From the NCBI GenBank assembly GCA_050943075.1, contig JBMNOM010000038.1, positions 1-8,353 of the forward strand: a DNA stretch of 8,353 nt, given 5' to 3'. This DNA is from CAJKWP01 sp050943075 (GTDB lineage Bacteria; Bacillota; Clostridia; Christensenellales; UBA1242). Of this stretch, positions 1-5,410 are shown piece after piece. Numbering within the stretch: position 1 is the first letter of the stretch; every line of letters starts with the position of its first letter. The notes under the pieces are model-generated. The model ran no database searches and had not been told where the DNA came from. It saw nothing but the letters and a program-made list of their open reading frames with translations. Both the position numbers and the translations under genes were made by a program.

Positions 1-751
1 CACCGCAAATGAATAAAATGTTTGTTGTGTCAATTTGCAACATTTCTTGGTGTGGGTGTTTTCTGCCACCTTGTGGTGGAACAGTTGCAACTGTGCTTTC
101 AATAATTTTTAAAAGTGCTTGTTGAACACCTTCGCCAGAAACATCACGAGTTATGGAAACGTTTTGTGTTTTTCTTGCAATTTTGTCAATTTCATCAACG
201 TAAATAATTCCACGTTGCGCCTTTGCAATGTCATAGTCAGCATTTTGAATTAATTTTAAAAGAATGTTTTCAACATCATCGCCCACATAACCCGCTTCGG
301 TTAAAGTTGTGGCATCTGCTGTTGCAAATGGCACTTTTAAAATTCTTGCAAGTGTTTTGGCAAGCAATGTTTTTCCGCTTCCTGTTGGGCCAACCATCAA
401 GATGTTGCTTTTTTCAAGTTCAATGAAGTCATCTTTTTTGCTTGCCTTTTTTGAAATATTATAATTAATTCTTTTATAATGGTTATAAACCGCCACAGCA
501 AGCACTCTTTTTGCATCGTCTTGTCCAATGATATATTCATCAAGTTGCGCCTTGATTTCATGTGGGGATGGAAGATCAATTTCAACATCATAACCTTTGC
601 TGATTTTGTCTTCTTTCATAATTTCTTTGCAAATATCAACGCACTCATCACAGATGAATGAATCGCCAGTTGGGTTTGCTATAAGCCTTTTTGCTTTGTT
701 TTGCGCTTTTCCACAAAACGAGCAAGTGAATTTGTTATTGTCTGTTTTCAT
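1..751 (-). CDS. clpX: ATP-dependent Clp protease ATP-binding subunit ClpX (C-terminal part outside window)
   Basis: ClpX is the AAA+ unfoldase that feeds substrates into ClpP in the cytoplasm. About 250 N-terminal residues are present of the roughly 410-430 usual for the family; the rest runs off the window edge. Visible are the N-terminal zinc-binding domain with Cys10, Cys13, Cys34 and Cys37, the Walker A motif GPTGSGKT at 121-128, the GYVG pore-1 loop at 154-157, the Walker B segment IIYVDEID at 182-189, and the RKH pore motif at 230-232. The ATG at 749-751 is preceded by an AAGGAAG ribosome site (755-761). It lies downstream of clpP on the same strand with a 136-base AT-rich gap. This is the canonical tig-clpP-clpX order, so both protease subunits and the ribosome-bound chaperone are encoded together. 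Identification is certain; only the C-terminus is unseen. Confidence 0.97.
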   Translation of the reverse strand, partial: MKTDNNKFTCSFCGKAQNKAKRLIANPTGDSFICDECVDICKEIMKEDKISKGYDVEIDLPSPHEIKAQLDEYIIGQDDAKRVLAVAVYNHYKRINYNISKKASKKDDFIELEKSNILMVGPTGSGKTLLAKTLARILKVPFATADATTLTEAGYVGDDVENILLKLIQNADYDIAKAQRGIIYVDEIDKIARKTQNVSITRDVSGEGVQQALLKIIESTVATVPPQGGRKHPHQEMLQIDTTNILFICG

Positions 752-778
752 TGTCTTCCTTTTAAAAAGCCTATTAAA

Positions 779-808
779 TTTATATGAAAATTAAAAAAAT
801 TTTGTCTT
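779..808 (-). promoter_or_regulatory. possible clpX promoter
   Basis: In the clpP-clpX gap the minus strand reads AAGACA (803-808), an 18-base spacer and TATAAA (779-784), about 28 bases before the clpX start. The -10 matches sigma-A consensus at 5 of 6 positions, the -35 at 4 of 6. In DNA this AT-rich such matches arise by chance, so clpX may equally be read through from clpP. No terminator is visible between them. Confidence 0.3.
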
Positions 809-887
809 AATTTTCATTTTTATTTTAAACTTTAAAAACTTTTTTAAACTAAAATTTTAAAATAATATAAAATTAGTTTTTTTGCTT

Positions 888-1469
888 TTATGGTCTTTCA
901 GTTAAAATTTGGTCAATAATGCCATAGTTTAAAGCTTCGGCAGCGTCCATATAGAAATCCCTGTCTGTGTCTTTTTCAACTTTTTCAATGTTTTGACCAG
1001 TTCTTTCACTTAAAATGTTGTTAATTTTTCTTTTGATTTTTTGAATTTGTTTTGCTTGAATTTCAATATCACTTGCTTGGCCTCTTGCCCCGCCAAGTGG
1101 TTGGTGAATCATCACTTCGCTGTTTGGCAAAGCAAAACGTTTGCCTTTTGTTCCGCTTGCAAGCAAGAATGCACCCATTGACGCAGCAAGACCTATGCAA
1201 ATTGTGGACACATCACATTTAATGTAGTTAATTGTGTCGTAAATTGCAAGCCCCGCGCTCACGCTTCCGCCTGGAGAGTTGATGTAAAGATATATGTCTT
1301 TATTTGGGTTTTTGCCTTCAAGATAAATTAATTGTGCAACAATTATATTTGCAACAGCGTCATCAATTTCCCCTGTTAAAAAAATGATTCTGTCTTCCAA
1401 AAGTCTGGAATAAATATCGTAAGACCTTTCACCTGAATTTGTTTGGTCAACAACCATTGGTATTAACAT
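888..1469 (-). CDS. clpP: ATP-dependent Clp protease proteolytic subunit ClpP
   Basis: ClpP is the serine peptidase that forms the tetradecameric proteolytic chamber and degrades proteins unfolded by ClpX or other Clp ATPases. The 193-residue length is typical. The catalytic triad is visible as Ser97 (in GLAASMGAFLL), His122 (in MIHQPLGG) and Asp171. The oxyanion region SPGGSVSAGLAIYD sits at 65-78. The N-terminus (MLIPMVVDQTNSGERSYDIYSRLL) is the usual processed or axial-loop region, supporting this start. The ATG follows a perfect AGGAGG (1475-1480) with 5-base spacing. Half of this ribosome site can be buried in a hairpin (see 1478-1496). Upstream is an extended -10 promoter and then tig; downstream is clpX. 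No truncation or active-site change is seen. Confidence 0.98.
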   Translation of the reverse strand: MLIPMVVDQTNSGERSYDIYSRLLEDRIIFLTGEIDDAVANIIVAQLIYLEGKNPNKDIYLYINSPGGSVSAGLAIYDTINYIKCDVSTICIGLAASMGAFLLASGTKGKRFALPNSEVMIHQPLGGARGQASDIEIQAKQIQKIKRKINNILSERTGQNIEKVEKDTDRDFYMDAAEALNYGIIDQILTERP

Positions 1470-1477
1470 AATTTCCT

Positions 1478-1496
1478 CCTATTTTCAAAAAATAAG
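1478..1496 (-). promoter_or_regulatory. hairpin masking half of the clpP Shine-Dalgarno (possible RNA thermometer)
   Basis: On the clpP transcript the arm CUUAUUUU (1489-1496) can pair with AAAAUAGG (1478-1485) across a UUG loop: eight pairs, one of them U-G, and nearly all A-U. The 3' arm contains the first AGG of the AGGAGG ribosome site (1475-1480). A weak AU hairpin over the Shine-Dalgarno is the layout of fourU-like RNA thermometers, and clpP is a heat-shock gene in many Firmicutes. This is inference; AT-rich leaders form such hairpins by chance. Confidence 0.35.
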
Positions 1497-1528
1497 TGCC
1501 TTAAAGAGGCTGTGTTATTTGTATTGCT

Positions 1529-1557
1529 ATTATACCACAAGTTTTGCTTTCTGCAAA
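1529..1557 (-). promoter_or_regulatory. clpP promoter, extended -10
   Basis: The minus strand shows TATAAT (1529-1534) preceded directly by TGG, giving an extended -10 element, with a partial -35 TTTGCA (1552-1557) at 17 bases. The transcript would start near 1522 and have a leader of about 50 bases. No CtsR tandem heptad or CIRCE repeat overlaps it. A second TATAAT at 1653-1658 on the same strand, closer to tig, has no convincing -35. Confidence 0.6.
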
Positions 1558-1695
1558 ATTTAACACTTGACGATAAGGCGCAATGGTAAAAATATTTTAC
1601 TCTTTCCAAAAACTTTCTCTTAAAGCACTTTTTTTATTTATCTATTAAATTTATTATACTTTTAACTTTTTTTAAAAGCATTTTCTTGTTGTTTT

Positions 1696-2976
1696 TTATA
1701 CAAGTTTATTGTTTTTTGTTAAAAACTCGAAAACTTTTTCCATCAACATTTCGTTTTCAAAATATTGAAGTTGTTTTTCACCAAGACTTTCTTTATAGTT
1801 TTTAAATTCTTTTTTGTATTTGTCAGCAAGTGCTTTAACACGAGCGTCAAGTTCTTCTTCAGAAACATAAAGATTTTCTGTTTCAATCAATTTTTCAAGC
1901 ACAAGACGTGTTTTAACCGTGCTTTTAGCTTGTTCCAAACGTCCTTCTTTAAGTTGTTCAAGTGTCACACCAGACCATTCAAGATAGTCGTTAAGTTTCA
2001 TACCTTGATATGACAAGCGCATTTCAAAATCTCTAACAAACATATCAAGTTGTCTTTCAACTAAAACTTGTGGAATTTCAACTTCACTTGCATCCACAAC
2101 TGCTTGAAGCAAGTTGTTTTCGTTTTCTGCTTTCAAGTGTTTTTCATTTTCTGCAACAAGTTTTGCTTCAATGTCTTTTTTAAATTCTTCAAGTGTTTCA
2201 AATTCACTTGTTTCTGATGCAAATTCATCATTAAGTTCTGGCAACACTTTTTCTTCAACTTTGTTAAGTGTCACTTCAAACACTGCTTCTTTGCCAGCAA
2301 GTTCTTTAACACCATAGTTTTCTGGGAATGTCACAACAACATCTTTCTTTTCCCCAATTGTCATGCCTGCAACTTGTTCTTCAAAGTTGTCAATGAAACT
2401 CTTTGAACCAAGTTCAAGTCTGTGGTCTTCTGAAGAGCCGCCTTCAAATTTAACTCCGTCAACACTTCCAACAAAGTCAATTGTCACAGTGTCGCCCATT
2501 TGTGCTTTTCTTTCAACAACAACAAATCTTGCGCGTTGGTTTCTAATTGAGTCAAGATATTCTTGCACTGCGTCTTCTTTAATTGAGTGGTCGTGTTTGT
2601 GAATTTCAAGCCCTTTATATGCCCCAAGTTTAACTTCTGGCATGCCTTCAACTTCTGCAATTAACACAAGCCCTTTTTCGTCAAATTGTTCAATTTTGAT
2701 TTTTGGTTGGTCAATTGGTTGAATTTGTGGCTCGTTGCTTAATGCGTTGTAATATTCATTTGAAAAAGCAATATCCATTGCGTCTTCAAAGAAAATGTTG
2801 TTTCCATAGTTTTGTTCAATAACTTTTCTTGGCACTTTGCCTTTTCTAAAACCTTGGACGCTGTATTTGCCTTTTGTTTCTTCATAGGCTTGGTTAACGT
2901 ATTCTTCCCATTGTTCTGGGCTGATTGTAATTTTGATTTCGTAAACATTTTTTTCTTTTTTAGTAGCTGTATACAT
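1696..2976 (-). CDS. tig: trigger factor, ribosome-associated chaperone/peptidyl-prolyl isomerase
   Basis: Trigger factor binds near the ribosomal exit tunnel and shields nascent chains. At 426 residues it has the usual full length. Domains in order: the N-terminal ribosome-binding domain with the signature GFRKGKVP at 42-49; an FKBP-type isomerase domain at about 158-244 (starting near MGDTVTIDFVGSVDG); and a glutamate/lysine-rich helical C-terminal substrate-binding domain to the end. The ATG at 2974-2976 follows AAGGAG (2982-2987) at ideal spacing. It sits upstream of clpP and clpX on the same strand, the common bacterial order. Only 69 bases separate it from the small membrane-protein gene before it, with no clear promoter of its own, so shared transcription is plausible. 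That gap is filled by interleaved inverted repeats that may fold in the leader. Confidence 0.97.
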   Translation of the reverse strand: MYTATKKEKNVYEIKITISPEQWEEYVNQAYEETKGKYSVQGFRKGKVPRKVIEQNYGNNIFFEDAMDIAFSNEYYNALSNEPQIQPIDQPKIKIEQFDEKGLVLIAEVEGMPEVKLGAYKGLEIHKHDHSIKEDAVQEYLDSIRNQRARFVVVERKAQMGDTVTIDFVGSVDGVKFEGGSSEDHRLELGSKSFIDNFEEQVAGMTIGEKKDVVVTFPENYGVKELAGKEAVFEVTLNKVEEKVLPELNDEFASETSEFETLEEFKKDIEAKLVAENEKHLKAENENNLLQAVVDASEVEIPQVLVERQLDMFVRDFEMRLSYQGMKLNDYLEWSGVTLEQLKEGRLEQAKSTVKTRLVLEKLIETENLYVSEEELDARVKALADKYKKEFKNYKESLGEKQLQYFENEMLMEKVFEFLTKNNKLV

Positions 2977-2994
2977 TTTTTCTCCTTAAAATAG

Positions 2995-3042
2995 CAAGTT
3001 TTATTTTGTTTAACCCCTGTAAAACTTGAAAAATAGGTTAAA
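2995..3042 (-). promoter_or_regulatory. interleaved inverted repeats in the tig leader (possible pseudoknot)
   Basis: Reading the minus strand 5' to 3', arm A (TTTAACC, 3042-3036), arm B (CAAGTTTTA, 3028-3020), arm A' (GGTTAAA, 3015-3009) and arm B' (TAAAACTTG, 3003-2995) follow each other. A pairs perfectly with A' (7 bp) and B with B' (9 bp), so the stems interlock as A-B-A'-B'. Connecting lengths of 7, 4 and 5 bases would allow an H-type pseudoknot; otherwise the two hairpins exclude each other. The element spans nearly all of the gap from the preceding stop codon to 7 bases short of the tig ribosome site. It matches no riboswitch class I can recognise. The repeats are seen directly; the fold and role are inference. 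Confidence 0.4.
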
Positions 3043-3045
3043 TAA

Positions 3046-3336
3046 CTAAATTATAAAGTTTAACACTTGTAAAATAATTACCACAGTCACAGACACTGCA
3101 TAAAGCACAATCCAAACTGGTTTTCTTTTTGTTCTAACATAAGCGTATGCCACAACAATTAAAATGATTGATGATATTAATGAACCAATGTCGGAAATTA
3201 ATTGAATAATATTCATATCAGTAATTCCAACAATTTTCAAAACATATCTTGCAATCAAGGCCGCTGCAACACACAATAAACCGATAAATGCAATCAAATT
3301 GAAAATTCTCTTTGCAGATAATTCCTTGTTACTCAT
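3046..3336 (-). CDS. small three-helix membrane protein, unknown function
   Basis: A 96-residue hydrophobic protein that I do not recognise as a known family. Three membrane helices are evident at about residues 11-33, 43-67 and 74-96, joined by short loops. Basic residues lie at the N-terminus (Lys4, Lys9, Arg10) and in the second loop (Arg68, Lys70, Arg71, Lys72); by the positive-inside rule both would be cytoplasmic, leaving the middle loop (34-42) and the C-terminal end outside. That layout is predicted, not shown. The ATG follows AAAGGAG with good spacing, and a near-consensus promoter lies just upstream, so the gene is very likely real. It directly precedes tig by 69 bases on the same strand and may head a tig transcript. 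Codon use and composition look like its neighbours. Confidence 0.8.
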   Translation of the reverse strand: MSNKELSAKRIFNLIAFIGLLCVAAALIARYVLKIVGITDMNIIQLISDIGSLISSIILIVVAYAYVRTKRKPVWIVLYAVSVTVVIILQVLNFII

Positions 3337-3360
3337 TTATTTTCTCCTTTTACTTGCAAC

Positions 3361-3389
3361 ATTTTATCAAATAATGCTTATAATGTCTA
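3361..3389 (-). promoter_or_regulatory. sigma-A promoter upstream of the small membrane protein and tig
   Basis: The minus strand carries TAGACA (3384-3389), a 17-base spacer and TAAAAT (3361-3366); each hexamer matches sigma-A consensus at 5 of 6 positions. Transcription would begin near 3354, giving a leader of under 20 bases with an AAGGAG site. An inverted repeat AATGCT/AGCATT (3373-3378 and 3389-3394) straddles the -35 and spacer and could be an operator. The promoter separates this unit from the pseudouridine synthase gene upstream. Confidence 0.6.
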
Positions 3390-3468
3390 GCATTTTTAAT
3401 TTAAGTGCAAACATTATTATATAATAAATTTATAAAACTTCAATTTACAACCAAAACAACAAAGCAAA

Positions 3469-4383
3469 CTAATCTTCTTGCAAATTTTGGTTTAGTTTAA
3501 ACAGCACTTTTTCAAAGTAATCTGGCAAGGGCGCTTTAAATGAAAGTTGTTCATTTTTCAAATTGTAAAATGTAATTGATGCCGAGTGTAAAAGTTGCCC
3601 GCCCGAATAAAGCTTTGTGTTGCCACCATAAACGCTGTCGCCAACAATTGGATGTCCTTTGTGGGCGGAATGCACTCTAATTTGATGCGTTCTGCCAGTT
3701 TCCAAAACAAATTTCACCAAACAAAAACCTGTGAATCTTTTTAAAACCTCAAAATGAGTGATTGCAAGTTTTTGCTGTCCAACAGGGTAAACTGCTTGTT
3801 TTTTTCTGTTATTTTTATCTCTGCCAATGCCTGTTGTAATTGTGCCTGAGTCATCTTTAAAGTTTCCGCTCACCAAGGCAACATATTCCCTTATTGCAGT
3901 TTTATCTTTAATTTGTTTTGCCAAAAACGCGTGTGCTTTGTCATTTTTTGCAACAAGCATTGCTCCGCTTGTGTCTTTATCAAGCCTATGCACAATTCCA
4001 GGGCGCACATCGTTTGACGAACTTAAGGAAGAAAACCTGTGTGCAAGTGCATTCACAAGTGTGCCACTGTAATTTCCGGGCGCTGGGTGCACCACAAGCC
4101 CTTGTTGTTTGTTAATCACAGCAAGGTCGTCATCTTCATACAGCACATCAAGATAAATGTCTTCTGGTGCTGTTTGCATAATAGGTTTTTCAAAATTTTT
4201 AAGCAAAACTTCATTGTTTTCCTTAAGCAAAAAGCCAGCTTTAACCTCTTTTCCATCCACCAAAACAATTCCGTCTTCAATAAGTTTTTTAATTTGTGAA
4301 CGAGTTTTATCCAAATTTTCGCTTAAAAAAACATCAAGCCTTTTTTTCTCGTCCTCTTTTTTTGCCAAAAAGATTTCTTCCAT
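3469..4383 (-). CDS. RluA/RluD-family 23S rRNA pseudouridine synthase
   Basis: This enzyme family isomerises uridine to pseudouridine in RNA; the large-subunit (RluD-like) branch modifies 23S rRNA. At 304 residues the protein has the standard architecture: an N-terminal S4 RNA-binding domain (about 13-62, with KRLDVFLSENL at 14-24 and the SRxQI-like helix near 28-36) followed by the catalytic domain. The catalytic motif HRLDKDTSG lies at 132-140, with Asp135 as the expected nucleophile, and GRTHQIRVH is present downstream. The ATG starts 2 bases after the lspA stop and its AAAGGA ribosome site lies inside the end of lspA, so the two are translationally close. Downstream of lspA is the usual Firmicutes position for the ylyB-type member. 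Exact target uridines cannot be read from sequence, so no symbol is given. Confidence 0.93.
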   Translation of the reverse strand: MEEIFLAKKEDEKKRLDVFLSENLDKTRSQIKKLIEDGIVLVDGKEVKAGFLLKENNEVLLKNFEKPIMQTAPEDIYLDVLYEDDDLAVINKQQGLVVHPAPGNYSGTLVNALAHRFSSLSSSNDVRPGIVHRLDKDTSGAMLVAKNDKAHAFLAKQIKDKTAIREYVALVSGNFKDDSGTITTGIGRDKNNRKKQAVYPVGQQKLAITHFEVLKRFTGFCLVKFVLETGRTHQIRVHSAHKGHPIVGDSVYGGNTKLYSGGQLLHSASITFYNLKNEQLSFKAPLPDYFEKVLFKLNQNLQED

Positions 4384-4385
4384 TG

Positions 4386-4925
4386 TTAATCCTTTTTTGT
4401 TTTATCTTGTTCGTTTGCGTTTTGCTCTTGTTTTATATTTTCTGTTTTTTCTGCTTTGTCTTCTTCTTTTGAAATTTTTGGATACACAAACAAAACATAA
4501 ATTGAAAACATTATAACACCAAACACCAAACTGGCATCTGCCAAGTTAAAAATTGGAAAAGTAATAAAGTCTGTTTTAATAAAATCACGAACATAACCAA
4601 AAAAAACTCTGTCAATTAAATTTCCAATTGCCCCGCCAACAATAAAGGCGTATGAAATTGAATAAAAGGTGGATTTTTCTTTAAACTTGTGTGAAAAAAT
4701 TACCAAAACCACCAAAAATAAAACTGAAATAATTGCAAGCAGAACAACATTTTCACTCAAAATGCTCCATGCCGCACCAGTGTTTTCAGAATAATGAACA
4801 CTGATAAAATCATTAATCAACACAAAATATTTATCCACAGCCAAAAACTTTGTCACTTGGTCTATGGCAATAAGCAACAAAACAATTGGATATGTAATTA
4901 ACATGTGTTTTTTTGAATCAATCAT
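4386..4925 (-). CDS. lspA: lipoprotein signal peptidase (signal peptidase II)
   Basis: LspA is the membrane aspartyl protease that removes signal peptides from prolipoproteins after lipid attachment at the +1 cysteine. The 179-residue protein shows four hydrophobic segments (about 9-29, 60-78, 87-105 and 131-148) and all family motifs: DQVTK at 22-26, NTGAAWS at 48-54, GGAIGNLIDR at 97-106, VRDF at 112-115 and FNLADASLVFG at 126-136. The catalytic aspartates are Asp114 and Asp130. A charged, Lys/Glu-rich tail (about 153-179) extends beyond the last helix and is likely cytoplasmic and disordered. The start overlaps the sepF stop by one base (TAATG), with GGAGG just ahead inside sepF, pointing to coupled translation. 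The pseudouridine synthase gene follows. Confidence 0.96.
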   Translation of the reverse strand: MIDSKKHMLITYPIVLLLIAIDQVTKFLAVDKYFVLINDFISVHYSENTGAAWSILSENVVLLAIISVLFLVVLVIFSHKFKEKSTFYSISYAFIVGGAIGNLIDRVFFGYVRDFIKTDFITFPIFNLADASLVFGVIMFSIYVLFVYPKISKEEDKAEKTENIKQEQNANEQDKTKKD

Positions 4926-5317
4926 TATTCCTCCAATAAAAAGTTAAGTTCTTCAAGCACACAAACATAAATGTTTGTTTCAATTTTTTCCATTCTGCCT
5001 TCAAGGGCAAAAGTTGCACCTGAAATAAAATCAAACGCCCTAATTTTTTTGTCTTTTGAAAGCATGGAAAGGTCAACAACAACGCCACCTTTTTTCTTCA
5101 TAACATCAATCATTGGCAAAATTTCTTCTTCAGAACGCAACTTAAAAGTTTCAAGTGTTTGGTTTTCTTTCTTTTTTTCTTTAAGCGAAAAAGAAGCAAA
5201 TGGCTTTGCACTTTTATTGCGCCTTTTTGTTTTTCCTTCTTCCTTTTCAGGCTTTGTTTGGGTTTGATTTGCGTCTTCAAAGCCCATAAGATGAAATATT
5301 TTATTAAACAACCCCAT
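4925..5317 (-). CDS. sepF: cell division protein SepF
   Basis: SepF binds FtsZ on the cytoplasmic face of the membrane and helps anchor and bundle the Z ring in Gram-positive bacteria and relatives. The 130-residue protein begins with a short amphipathic segment (MGLFNKIFHLMGF, 1-13), the expected membrane-targeting helix, then a charged low-complexity linker (about 14-52), then the compact SepF domain (about 55-127) with GGVVVDLSML at 77-86, R-A-F-DFISG at 93-100 and the conserved glycine of GRMEKI at 107-112. The domain is divergent but the motif order fits well. An AGGA site lies about 10 bases before the ATG. It heads a compact sepF-lspA-pseudouridine synthase unit that lacks the ylmG, ylmH, divIVA and ileS genes often found nearby in Firmicutes. 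Confidence 0.88.
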   Translation of the reverse strand: MGLFNKIFHLMGFEDANQTQTKPEKEEGKTKRRNKSAKPFASFSLKEKKKENQTLETFKLRSEEEILPMIDVMKKKGGVVVDLSMLSKDKKIRAFDFISGATFALEGRMEKIETNIYVCVLEELNFLLEE

Positions 5318-5349
5318 TTTTAATACATCCTAAAATAAATTACACATTC

Positions 5350-5358
5350 ATTTTAACA
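5350..5358 (-). promoter_or_regulatory. possible sepF promoter, extended -10
   Basis: Between the groEL terminator and sepF the minus strand reads TGTTAAAAT, a TGn-extended -10 (TAAAAT at 5350-5355), about 33 bases before the sepF start. The region 17 bases upstream is the T tract of the terminator and has no -35 match. Placement right after a strong terminator supports a separate promoter here. Confidence 0.4.
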
Positions 5359-5369
5359 CATAAGAAATA

Positions 5370-5398
5370 AAAAAACAGCATTTTTTATGCTGTTTTTT
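5370..5398 (-). terminator. intrinsic terminator after groEL
   Basis: A 12-bp stem pairs 5370-5381 with 5387-5398 around a five-base loop. Its core is ACAGCAT/ATGCTGT, flanked by an A tract on one side and a T tract on the other. On the minus strand it starts 12 bases after the groEL stop and ends in a run of U, the classic Rho-independent form. The symmetric A/T tracts would also let it act on plus-strand transcription. It is the only clear terminator in the window. Confidence 0.9.
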
Positions 5399-5410
5399 GT
5401 AAGAATAACA

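Larger units (their letters stand above)
1470..1695. other. tig-clpP intergenic region
   Basis: This 226-base AT-rich gap holds the clpP promoter and leader, a distal TATAAT-like box (1653-1658, minus strand) and a weak 7-bp inverted repeat CTTTTAA/TTAAAAG (1659-1665 and 1672-1678) shortly after the tig stop. That repeat is entirely A/T apart from its end pair and has no U tract after it on the minus strand, so it is a poor terminator candidate. No open frame of note is present. Confidence 0.5.

Noticed and set aside
752..770. Short CUUU/AAAG hairpin at the clpX ribosome site
   Set aside because: At most 4-5 pairs with a minimal loop; too weak to be meaningful compared with the clpP leader hairpin.
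846..879. Inverted repeat AAACTAA/TTAGTTT between clpP and clpX
   Set aside because: Only 7 bp, nearly all A/T, long loop; the T run follows it on the plus strand, so it cannot terminate clpP, and no plus-strand gene needs it.
1765..2602. Several plus-strand open frames opposite tig
   Set aside because: They are antisense to a well-supported gene, rich in Phe/Ser from reverse-reading Lys/Glu codons, and lack ribosome sites.
3414..3427. 14-bp palindrome TTATTATATAATAA downstream of the pseudouridine synthase gene
   Set aside because: Pure A/T and self-complementary by composition; not a terminator on either strand.
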